A stretch of DNA of 64,000 bases from Forficula auricularia (lineage: Eukaryota; Arthropoda; Insecta; Dermaptera; Forficulidae), in assembly GCA_024734495.1 (NCBI GenBank), contig JALMQS010000075.1, forward strand, positions 9,409,313 through 9,473,312, in the 5' to 3' direction. Positions 34,385-44,111 of the stretch are shown here, piece by piece (positions within the stretch are counted from its first letter, which is position 1; each line of letters starts with the position of its first letter). Both the position numbers and the translations under genes were made by a program. The notes under the pieces were generated by a model. That model ran no database searches and was not told where the DNA came from. It saw only the letters and a list, made by a program, of their open reading frames with translations.

Positions 34385-35285
34385 AATAATAAATAAACAT
34401 TTTTTTAATCGAACTCGACGGATATTATAATACTTAGTACGTTTGGCGGGTAAGCTCACTTATTATACAGTTTGTTTAGCACTGACTTCAAAAAGTGATT
34501 TCATGTAAAAATTCCGTCGTTTATTTGTAACTAAATTAGATAATTATTTTATATATTTTACTGTTTTTTATTTGATTTTTGAGTTCTAATTATTTTATTT
34601 GTTGCATTTAATTTTTTGAAGTCGGTTTTATTTTTTTATATAATAGTGACTTAAGATAATATTTTTATGCATCTCGTAAGAGAAAGCGTCGGGCGAATGA
34701 ATCAGAAAATGATAATAAAATTCAATTCATAAATATAGAAATTAGATAATTATTTTATACCTTTATACGTTTGCGGGTTTTAAATGAACGTTTTAAGATT
34801 TTTTTTATAAAAGATTTTATTTATTATAATTTTGATAATTTGCTCATAAGAATTCGAGATTTACGTTATTTCGTCATTGATAATATCATCAGAACTTGAA
34901 CAAATTAATATGGAACCACCCCTAAGGTACCCCCTTTCCAATAAATAAAGAATCATCGAAATCGGTCCACGTGGCAAACAGTTCTCGCTGAACATACATA
35001 AAATAAATAAATTGTTATGTATCTTGACTATCTTGGAGCTATACTGATCCAAACACAGAAAAAATCATTAAAATCCGTTCATAAACAAAGAAGTTATGAC
35101 TGAAAAAACATAACAAAAAATGTCCAATACCAATGAAATTTATATTTTTAACAATCGGAAACTATACTGAACCCAATGCAAAAAAATCGGTTCACAATTG
35201 TCGATGATATCAGGCAACATAGACACAAAAAAAATTCAGTCGAATTGAGAACCTCCTCTTTTTTTGAAGTCGATTAAAAATTGGG
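34385..35285. mobile_element. Foldback element family C, copy C2 (left arm truncated)
   Basis: Starts within the centre (TTTAATCGAACTCGACGG, TTTAGCACTGACTTCAAAAA), keeps one arm and the one-sided tail, and ends TCAGTCGAATTGAGAACC, TTTTGAAGTCG. The outer left arm present in C1 and C3 is missing. Confidence 0.72.
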
Positions 35286-35357
35286 TAAAATTGCGAGGTG
35301 GGTTTCACAAAATTTTTTATTATTATGAACACATCTTTACTTGTCTCACAAAGTATT

Positions 35358-36101
35358 TGTGGCGGCCCGCGGCCCACGCTTGCGCATGGCGACGAGCCTT
35401 GAGCAACGGCCGCTAGATGACTCAGTCGGATCGTTGAGTCGCTTGTGCATGAGGGAAATATATTTACCCATGCTATAATATAAGCGGCTCGCTTCGACTG
35501 AGGGTTAGCTAACGGATTCGGACACCCGAATCTAGAGGGGCCAAATAATAACCGGCAGCCCCTCCCCTGCCACACCCCATATGAATACGCAACCTACAAC
35601 TCTGCGTAAGCAAGATTGTTAGGACCCCATCGACTTGATGGGGGCGCACAAAACACCACCCCTAACAATAACTGGTGACCCCGACGTGATCGCAAAGCAA
35701 GCAGCCTCTTGACCCGCCAGCTTGGTGGATAGAGCCTTGCCCGGCCGACTTGGTCGGTAATAAGCAATCACACAAGAAAGAAGGGGTGTGGTGTGGCGGC
35801 CCGCGGCCCACGCTTGCGCATGGCGACGAGCCTTGAGCAACGGCCGCTAGATGACTCAGTCGGATCGTTGAGTCGCTTTTGCATGAGGGAAATATACTCA
35901 CCCATGCTATAATATAAGCGGCTCGCTTCGACTGAGGGTTAGCTAACGGATTCGGACACTCGAATCTAGAGGGGCCAAATAATAACCGGCAGCCCCTCCC
36001 TGCACACACCCTATATGAATACGCAACCTACAACTCTGCGTACGCAAGATTGTTAGGACCCCATCGACTTGATGGGGGCGCACAATGCACCACACCTAAC
36101 A
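35358..36101. mobile_element. Miniature LTR retrotransposon (TRIM)
   Basis: Two 310-bp direct repeats (35358-35667 and 35792-36101), each beginning TGTGGCGGCCCGCGG and ending CCTAACA, enclose only 124 bp. Immediately inside the first is TGGTGACCCCGACGTGAT, which looks like a tRNA primer-binding site. Just before the second is the purine run AAGAAAGAAGGGG, a polypurine tract. No gag or pol. The two LTRs differ at roughly ten positions, so it is not very recent. Flanks GTATT and ATATA do not form a clear 5-bp duplication. Element type follows the TRIM definition: LTR, primer site, polypurine tract, LTR, no coding capacity. Confidence 0.92.
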
Positions 36102-36430
36102 ATATATTTATTCAAATATAGCAGCTCACTGAACTTGTAAACTGGTCAGTCGACCTGTGTAATGTGTATCGCTCCGCTTTCGAATATAATATTTATTTAT
36201 TATACAAGGGAGTGAAATGCATGATAAATGTTGGCAAAATAAGCACAATAATAGATGCAAATAATACAAGTGCCTTAAACACTCTCCCAGGAATATCATA
36301 CAAATATTTTTCATCGTCAAAATTTATAAATTCATAATTCATAATCAAAAAATTTTAAACAAATATTGAAATTAAGCTTAGGAACGTTTGTTTACAAATA
36401 ACATTCACAGCTGATTGATTATTTCTTAAT
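36102..36430. other. Unassigned
   Basis: AT-rich with no recognised element. Confidence 0.35.
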
Positions 36431-37709
36431 CCGCTTATATACTTGCGAGCTGAGCGGCTCAAGAGCTCATGGCCGCCATGTTTTGAAATATGTACTAAAC
36501 ACTATGGTGGGTCGAAAAATCTGAATTTTTTTTTTCGTAAACACTTTAGTGCGGAAAAGTTGCCTAATGTAATGAGAAGAAAAACGGCATAAAAAAAACT
36601 AAAATCGGTTAATACACGCTCGCGCATCGAACTTAAAATGATTAAAAATTGAAAAAAATGACAATATTTTTGTAGGAGATAGGGAGATGAGGAGGAAGGA
36701 TACCATAATAATGGAATTTAAATAATTATCGGAAAAGAGGTTTTTTTTTATCTAATTAGATTTTTCCTCTTATTAAAAACAAGGACTCAAGATGAATAAG
36801 GACACTCGATGGTGGAGAAGCAATCTCCGAAATCGAAGCTAAAATACAAGGTATACATTAATTAATGTAAAATAATTGGTTTAATAAAATTTATTTATAA
36901 AATATTTTTGTAATTTTTTTCTATTAGTTAAAATTTTTAAAATAATCACACTAGTTTTTTATGCTTGTTTTATGGTTTAAGGCAGTTGTTCCGCCAAATG
37001 GGTTTCCTTAGGATTTTTTTAAAATTTAGACAGATTATTATTTAAATACTTCTCCATCGATTTTTGGCAAAACGAAATTTATGAACAATATAGTTCCGGA
37101 GATATTAAATTTCAAAAATAGAGTTTTTCAGACTCTTATACATTGCACTATACGGGATATCGGAAAATTTACATACATATTTAATTATAATTAAGAAACC
37201 CTTCTTACCATTTTTATAAAAAACTAAACCAACATTAAACAATAACTAATACATTTTTTAATTCATAGTTTCAACACAATTTCTGAGATAATAATGAATA
37301 ATTAATGAAAAATGTAAAATGAAAAATTTTCACTAAAAACTAGCTGGCAACAACGGATGTATTTAACCTAAAAAGTATGTTAACTTTAGTACTTTTTTGA
37401 CGACTTTTCGCTTCAGCCATTGTCGCAACAGATTTCAATCGCTTATTAAGAACTTTTTGTTTTATAAATCCACCTTTATAAAGTATTTTATCTATCAATT
37501 CTATGATAAAAATATTCAAGCTCGGACAATGTTGCCAGATTTGTCAAACGAGCACGGGATTGGCTAGTAGTAGTAACAGAAAAAAGTTTTGGGCTTATGA
37601 ATCCTTATTGTCTGTACTATATACGAGCCACGTCCCATCTCAATTGGCTCAGCAATATTTTTTCTTTTTAAATAAAATCATGCTAATACACCGTAAATTT
37701 AATTTAAAT

Positions 37710-37803
37710 TAGAAAGAATTTAATTTTTAGGACAGAATCTAAGATTTTAATAGAAATATTATTAAATTGCGATATCAGAGGGGATTCATCCCCCCAGGAG
37801 TGT
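37710..37803. mobile_element. 94-bp insertion in the Tc1 left TIR, 10-bp TSD
   Basis: TAATTTAAAT stands at 37700-37709 and again at 37804-37813; the right TIR of the same element has it once. The insert holds AGAGGGGATTCATCCCCCCA near its end. No tRNA boxes, A tail or TIR of its own; nature unknown. Confidence 0.8.
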
Positions 37804-37927
37804 TAATTTAAATATTTATTTTTATTATCATTTGGAACAACATTTTAAACAATTTAAAACATAACATTTAACTTAAAATTATTTTTTAATTGTTAAAAAC
37901 AAGGAAAACATACAAAATCCAAAACCT

Positions 37928-39010
37928 TTACCACTGTGTGACGTCGCCTTTATTTTTAATTACGGCTTGCATTCTTTTGGGAAACGTACTTATTAAGTTT
38001 TGACACTCATCTTGAGTGAAAGTATCCGAAATATTTTGAAGTTTGTGTTTTAATTCGACTACGTTTCTAGCTGGTTGTATTCGTAATAGCTTTTTCATTG
38101 TGTGCCAAAGAGTTTCTATTGGTGACAAGTCGGGACTGTTTGCCACCCACTCCAAAAGTGGAACATTATGATCAGAAAGCCATTTTAAAGATTTTCTTGA
38201 TGTATGGCAGGCCGCCCCGTCTTGTTGGAACACAAAATTATTATTATTCTGCATTGCATCTGCCATTGTTGGAAGTAACGATTTTTTTAAAATCTCTAAA
38301 TATTTATTTGTGTTTACAATTCCATCAATGAAGTGAAGTTTTCCAACACCTCTAGCAGACATTGAGCCCCATACCATAACTGAAACAGGAAATTTTACTT
38401 TCTTTTTTAAACAATCTGAATTGAAAGCTTCATTTTTCTGACGAATAACTCTGCTTCGATTGTCCCCAACACAAACTTCAAAACGAGACTCATCACTCCA
38501 ATGGACACTATTCCATTCATCATTCGTCCAATTAATGTGACTTTTAGCCCATTTAAGCCGGTTTTTCTTTTGTTTTAATGTCAAGAGTGGCTATTCTTTC
38601 GCCTAAAAAAATTAGTAAAATTACAAAAAAAAATTTGGAATAAGTTGCAATAAAATTACCTTGTAAGTTTTAAAACCTAACTTAAGGGCTTATCTATGGC
38701 ACGTGGATCTTGAAACACTTCGCCCCACAGCATCGCTCCAAAGAACAGATAATTCACCATAGTTCGAACGCCTGTTTTTTCTAATAATCTTCTTCAATGC
38801 CCGTCTATCAGCATCTGATATTTTGGATTTAGACGCATACTGAGGTTTTGTAGCTATTATACCCGTTGTTTTATAAACTCGAATAATATTTTTGAAACTA
38901 AACATTGATAAATTAACTAGATCGCCAATTTCCGCGTTTGATTTTCACTTTTTAAATAAATTGATAATAATTGAGCGAATTTTTTCATCAACAACCTTTC
39001 CACGAGTCAT
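37928..39010 (-). pseudogene. Tc1 (DD34E) transposase with a 57-nt intron
   Basis: Start ATG 39010; exon 1 39010-38660 (117 codons), intron 38659-38603, exon 2 38602-37928 (224 codons and stop). Total 341 codons, the normal Tc1 length. Exon 1 holds the paired-like DNA-binding region. Exon 2 holds the catalytic core: WSDESRF (Asp about 154), VFQQDGAACHT (Asp about 245) and ANSPDLSPIETLW (Glu about 280), 34 residues after the second Asp. There are no frameshifts. Three nonsense codons exist: TGA 38947-38945 (codon 22), TAA 38692-38690 (codon 107) and TAG 38593-38591 (codon 121). Copy 1 shows sense codons at the first two. From codon 122 on the frame is fully open. Tc1 transposases cut at TA sites as dimers; this one can no longer be made whole. 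Confidence 0.93.
38603..38659 (-). other. Spliceosomal intron in the Tc1 transposase
   Basis: In minus sense ACAAG|GTAATTTTATTG opens and TTTTACTAATTTTTTTAG| closes it, with a near-ideal branch site TACTAAT. It is in phase 0: the codon before is AAG (KTYK) and the codon after is GCG (AKE). Reading through would break the protein with in-frame stops. Copy 1 ends before this point, so it offers no comparison. Confidence 0.82.
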
Positions 39011-39379
39011 TTTTACTAATAATAAACAAAACAAACTTTCTTTTGTTTGAAAAAGGCAAAGCCTACTTGATTATTTCACATATTCAAAGATTCTTAAAAA
39101 AAAATTGTGAAAAGCAAAGAACTATTTTTTATATAAAAATAAGTTTTTAACAATTAAAATATAATTTTAAGTTAAATGTTACAATAAAATGTTTTAAATT
39201 TTTTAAAATGTTGTTCCAAATGATAATAAAAATAAATATTTAAATTAAATTTACCGTGAATTAGCATAATTTTATTTAAAATGAAAAAATATTGGTGGGC
39301 CAATTGAGATGGGACGGGGCTCGTATATATACTCTATCATTAACTTTTTGCTAGTATTCTCGCGAAACAACTATCTTAA

Positions 39380-39505
39380 ATAACCTAAATTAATTAAATT
39401 CTGATCAATAATATACTTTTTTTACGTTCGCGCAACATTTTAGAGTGTTGGGCGAACGTAAAAAGTATATTATTGATCAGAATTTAATTTATTTAGGTTA
39501 TTTAA
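39380..39505. repeat. Hairpin centre of element H
   Basis: AATAACCTAAATTAATTAAA and CTGATCAATAATATAC with TTACGTTCGC are mirrored after a loop of about 20 bases (GCAACATTTTAGAGTGTTGG). Arms are about 53 bp here and continue into the H arms once A1 and B3 are removed. Confidence 0.9.
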
Positions 39506-39529
39506 ACCATAAAACAAGCAGAAATAATC

Positions 39530-40146
39530 TGCAACGAATCGTTGCTAAACTTTATCCAAATTCATTTGAAATATTGAAATTTTTATTTCTTTATTATTAA
39601 TCAGATATCACTTGCTATTTGCAGGCCATGTTGACTTCAATTCAAAAATCGTGATCGATTCTCATCTAATACTCGAGGAACAACCATTCTACATTAGATT
39701 TTTGACGTTTCGGTTATTATTGGTAACCATTGCTGAAGACATGGAGGAATCGACTTAAAATCAAAAATAACAATCGATTCTTATCTAATACTAGAGAAAT
39801 AACCTTATTGCATTCCATTTTTGATGTTTTGACTATTAATGGCAACCTCTACTGAAAACGTGGAAGAATCGACTTAAAATCAAAAAGACTAAACTCTTTT
39901 ATGATAAACAACTCAAGCTTGAGCATCCATCCATTCATCCGCACGCACTAAATGAAAAAATTGCACTTTTTGGCCTCTCAACGAGACCCCATTTAATTTT
40001 TGGCAAAACCGTCACGTGCTAAAATTCAACCTAATTCAATACTACAATTTGTGACTTTAATTGAGTCCATGGGTTCCGTAGTCTTTACCTGAGGACTCTT
40101 TGAATTCGCGCTTGCCGCTTGGTTGCTTCGCATTGGATAAAGTAAA
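39530..40146. mobile_element. Foldback/tandem element family B, copy B3
   Basis: CTGCAACGAATCGTTGC start, two roughly 120-bp units, AACTCAAGCTTGAG (the palindrome centre motif), then the tail block to GCATTGGATAAAGT. It sits in the right arm of H, whose left arm shows the uninterrupted AAGCATAAAAAACTAG-type sequence (reverse of about 36950-36965). This fixes both B ends to within a few bases. Confidence 0.83.
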
Positions 40147-40440
40147 AACTAGTGTGATTATTTTAAAAATTTTAACTAATAGAAAAAAATTACAAAAATA
40201 TCGTAATTTTTCGACCCACCCTAATGTCCACACTTGCTAGCGCGACTGTTTGCCGTCCAAACTGACACTGAACATCCTTTTCTGCTTTCCGAAAAAACCG
40301 ACTCCAGTTGGCTCACATCGAGCTGCTCAAAGTCGACTGAAACTGTGCTCAGAACACCGTCCACACTTGCTATGTGACCGGTTCATGATCCGCTCAGCTC
40401 GAAAGTGTATACGCGGCTTTAAACTTTTAACTATTTTTAT

Positions 40441-40780
40441 TTATAATTGAAAGTAATGGAAGGCAGCCCAGGGGTAGTGAGGAAAGAAAAAATTAACACA
40501 TATCCAAATAAGGTGTAATTTATTGGAATCCTTCCTCCTTTCCTTTCAAATCGACGTTTCGGAGGATTCTTCCCTCCTTCTTCAGGGTTTCAAGGGGTCA
40601 ATGAAGGAAACAAATAAAATGCTTCCTTCCTCCCTCCAAAGCAGTGTTTAAAACTTTTTTCTTCCTTAGCAGAGGCATAAAAAAACAATTTTTTTTCTCC
40701 TTTTCTTAATTTTTTCCATTACATTCATTTAAAAGTTCTACCAGTCATATCTCTCCAGAGAAAATTTCGTTTCAAATAAA
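40441..40780 (-). mobile_element. Penelope-like terminal segment I1 with hammerhead-like core
   Basis: GGAAGGCAGCCCAGGGG to CTTCCTCCTTTCCTTTC, matching both arms at 52401-52727. In minus sense it carries CTGAAGA, a GGAGG/CCTCC stem and CCGAAACGTCG (40585-40552), resembling the hammerhead ribozyme core known from Penelope-like elements. A further block (CTCTCCAGAGAAAATTTCG, 40750) is shared in reverse with 52350-52390. No ORF. Confidence 0.5.
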
Positions 40781-41019
40781 TTTTTTATTTATTTTGGGGA
40801 AACTATGAACATCAGTAATTTAACTGAAAAATGATATTTGAAATCTCATAAACCGAGTTAATGAACTTTTGTTTCTATTGTTTGTTTACAAACATTTTGT
40901 TATTTATTTACTTCTTTTCTCCGTCACAGTGAAGATTAACTTTTCGATCGTGAGCGAGAAATGTCATTTACTTGGGGTCAAATGCTTTATGAAATATATC
41001 GATCGATCTTTTTTTTTAA

Positions 41020-41734
41020 GGTAAAAGCGGCCAAATGGGTTTTCTTAGGATTTTTTTGAAATTTAGACAGATTATTATTTAAATACTTCTCCATCGATTT
41101 GTGGCAAAACGAAATTTATGAACAGTATAGTTCCGGAGATATTAAATTTCAAAAATAGAGTTTTTCAGACTCTTGTACATTGCACTAAACGGGATATCGG
41201 AAAATTTACATACATATTTAATTATAATTAAGAAACCCTTCTTACCATTTTTATAAAAAACTAAACCAACATTAAACAATAACCAATACGTATTTTAAGA
41301 CAATTTTGATTCATAGTTACATCACAGTTTCTGAGATAATAATGAATAAATAATGAAAAATTTACACCAAAAACAATTTGGCAACAGCGCATTTATTTAA
41401 CCAGCGAAAGATATATAAAGCGTGCATGGGCTAGAATTTTTCAAAATTATAATTTTCAAAAGGTGTAACGTAGACTGTGATTACATTTGTTAAAAAATAA
41501 CAAAACGATTTTTAAAGAAATAAATCGACATTTAAAATGTATTTTATCTGTCATTTTAATATAAAAATACTCAATCTCTTACAATGGTGCCAGATTTGTC
41601 AAACGAGCACGGGATTGGCTAGAATCGGTATATAAACAGAAAAAAGTTTTGGGCTTATGAATTATGAATCCTTATTGTCTGTTCTATATACTCTAGCCTT
41701 AACTTTTTGCTAGTATTGTCGCGAAACAACTACA
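41020..41734. mobile_element. TTAA-flanked element A2
   Basis: TTAA at 41016-41019 and 41735-41738. The right end is typical (TGTCGCGAAACAACTACA). The left end is altered: GGTAAAAGCGGCCAAATGGG instead of GGTAGTTGTTCCGCCAAATG. It contains the uninterrupted target of the Tc1 insertion found in A1. Confidence 0.85.
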
Positions 41735-42500
41735 TTAATAATAAACTCCAACATCTTCAAATTTGTTTACCTGTTTTCAAAACTCAAAATTATTCATTCG
41801 ATATTTAGATGTTTATCTTGTTAAGCAAACAGTTAGACTGAAACCAAGTAGTTTTAGATGTTTTTCTTGAGATATTCCCAACATAATACATAGTTTTTTA
41901 ACATCTAATTCTGGAGTCTTGTTGATTGTTGTTTTCCGATGGGAATTTCTCATCAAAAATATCTAATCTAGTAAACCCTTCAACTTTGTCTCAAAATTCG
42001 TTCTCAATCCATGTATTCACCTGGGAATAATAATGTACTTTTTCTACTTTTACTTAGGAAAAAATTCTCTTTGTGCTTTTTTTGTTCTCTGAACACGGTT
42101 TGCTGACTTGGCTCCGGGGAATATATGTGGGTCTGGTTGCTGCAAATGAATGATAGCCGATTCGCCTCTCTTAACGCTAATGGCCCTCTGGAAAAGACAT
42201 GGAGGCTGCGGTCGTTGCTGTTCGGGCCAATTACCTCAATTTACTAAAGCCATTTTCCTTAGTTTATTCCAGCATCTAATCTGCAACATTGAAAAAATCA
42301 AATATTTAAACTAGGTATATGAATTTTTTAGTTTAATAACTTTTGAACAGCTTTGACAAGCAGTCAAATCATAATTTTAAATAAAATACTTTTAAAAGTA
42401 CCTATAATACTAAGTTAGTTCTTAACGGTGTGTGTGACTCCTTTTTTCATTATATAATACACACATGTTCATCAAGAAGATTAAATGGAACATGCTTAAA
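41735..42500. other. Unassigned; GC-richer island 42050-42260
   Basis: 42100-42250 (GCTGACTTGGCTCCGGGG, ATGGAGGCTGCGGTCGTTGC, CGGGCCAATTACCTC) contrasts with its surroundings. No TIR, ORF or splice signals define it; it could be a conserved non-coding element or an undetected exon. Confidence 0.35.
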
Positions 42501-43251
42501 TCTATATATATAAAATTAAGGTTTTGTCTGTACATTGCTCCAAAACACGCCAAATTTTGGTTGCACACGATTCAAGCAAAGTTATGAACGAAAACACCCT
42601 CAACAAAATTTCTGTCTGTATGTCTGTCCATTTGTCTGTCTGTATGTATGTATGTATGTTTCGAAAAGTTGCTCACGATTCACGTAAAAACGGCTAAAGG
42701 GATTATTATGAAATTTCATTTTGCATCAGATGTCTTCTAACTTACGTTTATAGCTATATAACGTTTTGATATTTTGACCCCAAAAGGGGTTTAGGGGGGG
42801 GGGGCACGAATGAAAATTATCAAATAACTCTTAAACTATTAACCCTGCGGCAAATTTTATTATAATCAAAGTTGTCGGGGATGTGATTTCTGACAACTTT
42901 TGTTTAAGAAAATTCAGCCAAAAAACCACCCAAAAAGGGGGGTGGGTGAAAAATATAAATTCTTGCCCTTGGAGCAAACTCAACCAAATTTTGGAGTGGG
43001 GTGCTAGGGTGGAGGTGCAAGGTTTAGTGGGGGGCTCAGGTGAGGGTCCAGTGGCGTAGCGAGGTGGTGCGGGGTGGGGTGCTGCGTGGGGGTTGGGCAC
43101 GGTTGCATGGTGTGGGCGGTGGGGGTGCTGTGTGGGTTTAGGGGGTGTGGTGGGTGGTAGTGGAGTGTGAGGGTAGGGTTCGTGGGTTGGGGTCCAGGGG
43201 GCGTGCCCTCTGGTTAGCAAGAGGGCCCCCGAAGGCGGGCCTTGCAGCTAG
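42501..43251 (+). mobile_element. Non-autonomous Helitron, complete
   Basis: Starts TCTATATATATAAAATT directly after a host A and ends GCAGCTAG directly before a host T, the Helitron A|TC...CTAG|T rule with no target duplication. Before the end lies the hairpin GCCCCCGAAGGCGGGC. Contains a TGTC/TGTA microsatellite (42611-42659), the TCAAATAACTC module and a strongly G-over-C GT-rich tract (42995-43205). No Rep/helicase ORF. Confidence 0.92.
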
Positions 43252-43259
43252 TTAATGTA

Positions 43260-43789
43260 ATAAATGTATAACGATTTTTTTTTTAACAAAGAGATTTGAT
43301 AATTTTTTTCGTCAGCTATCAGTTTAATCTAGAAAATTCAAATTTTACATCAGAAGTGCTGATTATTGATCGAAACTTGTGAGCTCAATCAATTTCATCT
43401 TATCAGTTACAACCGGTCGATAGTTTCCTTATACATTTTTTTCTTATTTTATGCTGTTTTCTAAAGATATAAAGTTAAAAATTTATTCAGTCTTTCGTTT
43501 TGAAAATACTTATCCTTTTGTATCAACTCGAGCTTTTTATAACTTTTCGAGCTATGGTGACTATCGAATTATAGACAGGTATGTAGTAAAAATTATGCTT
43601 GAAAATGATTTTTCTTCATGTTTTAGAAACTCCTAAATAGAAATGCTTGTTAATTTGTTGTAATTAAATTTGCATTGATGATTGGTTGACCTAGCCACCG
43701 GAGGACTTGTGCCTTTAAATAGGTCGAGGAATAAATTTATTTATTAAAAAAATTATGCTTGGAAATTCTTTTTTCACGTTTCAGACATT
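43260..43789. other. AT-rich, nothing recognised
   Basis: No repeat or coding motif seen. Confidence 0.4.
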
Positions 43790-44111
43790 CTATTATAAGC
43801 AAAGTTGTAGGGGGTGTGATTTCTGACAACTTTTGTTTAAAAAAATTCCTCCAAAAACCACCCAAAAAGGTGGGGGAGAGTGAAAAAAATGTAAATTCTT
43901 GCCCTTCGAGCAAACTCAACCAAATTTTGTATTCATAATCTGTGGGCCTCTAGAGAGCTAGAAATGCAAAAACTAACCACCCAAAATGGGGAGAGAGTCA
44001 AAAAATGAAAATTCTTGCTCTTGGACCAAACTCAACCAAATTTTGTATACATAACCTGTGGGTCACTAGAAGGCTAACAAGAGGGCTGCCGAAGCCGGGC
44101 CTTCCATCTAG
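43790..44111 (+). mobile_element. Helitron 3' fragment
   Basis: Shares AAGTTGTAGGGGGTGTGATT and the ACTCAACCAAATTTTGTAT module (twice in tandem, 43910 and 44025) with the Helitrons at 42501 and 50702. It ends GCTGCCGAAGCCGGGCC, ATCTAG followed by T. The hairpin is slightly decayed. Confidence 0.82.

Larger units (their letters stand above)
37621..39325 (-). mobile_element. Full-length Tc1-like element, copy 2
   Basis: Long inverted ends start TACGAGCC with CGTCCCATCTCAATTGGC and stay similar for more than 200 bp, much longer than the classical Tc1 TIR. The insertion target, CTATATACTC, is seen empty in element A2 near 41693. The left TIR contains an extra 94 bp (37710-37803). Inside is a transposase gene of two exons on the minus strand. 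Confidence 0.92.
36981..39375. mobile_element. TTAA-flanked element A1, interrupted by Tc1
   Basis: Ends GGCAGTTGTTCCGCC and inverse GATAGTTGTTTCGCG, with TTAA at 36977-36980 and 39376-39379. The intact arm of H (around 39495) reads GGTTATTTAAACC, proving a single TTAA before insertion. Two relatives (A2 at 41020, A3 at 60207) share the terminal 350 bp and the block CAAACGAGCACGGGATTGGC. No transposase. TTAA targeting fits piggyBac-like or Sola3-like elements, but the ends match neither family as I know them. Confidence 0.85.
36505..40221. mobile_element. Palindromic MITE H, interrupted in both arms
   Basis: Ends TATGGTGGGTCGAAAAAT and inverse TAGGGTGGGTCGAAAAAT, with TA at 36503-36504 and 40222-40223. 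The arms are mirror images: 36899-36975 (ATTTTTGTAATTTTTTTCT, AATCACACTAGTTTTT, GCTTGTTTTATGG) pairs with 40215-40140 and 39518-39500. The centre is the 39380-39505 hairpin. The left arm is split by A1 and the right arm by B3, each time with the other arm showing the uninterrupted sequence. Confidence 0.85.
36431..40416. mobile_element. Outermost inverted repeat K enclosing the H/A1/Tc1/B3 nest
   Basis: CCGCTTATATACTTGCGAGC followed by TGAGCGG (36431-36457) is mirrored at 40390-40416 (CCGCTCAGCTCGAAAGTGTA, TACGCGG). Just inside the right end GTCCACACTTGCTA occurs twice (40226, 40361). Whether K is one transposon or two related fragments in opposite sense is not decided. Confidence 0.5.

Noticed and set aside
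35210..36009. Two near-identical 115-121 codon ORFs (minus) suggesting a duplicated gene
   Set aside because: They are the two LTRs of the TRIM element read in reverse.
38098..38331. 77-codon plus-strand ORF
   Set aside because: Shadow of the Tc1 catalytic exon on the minus strand.
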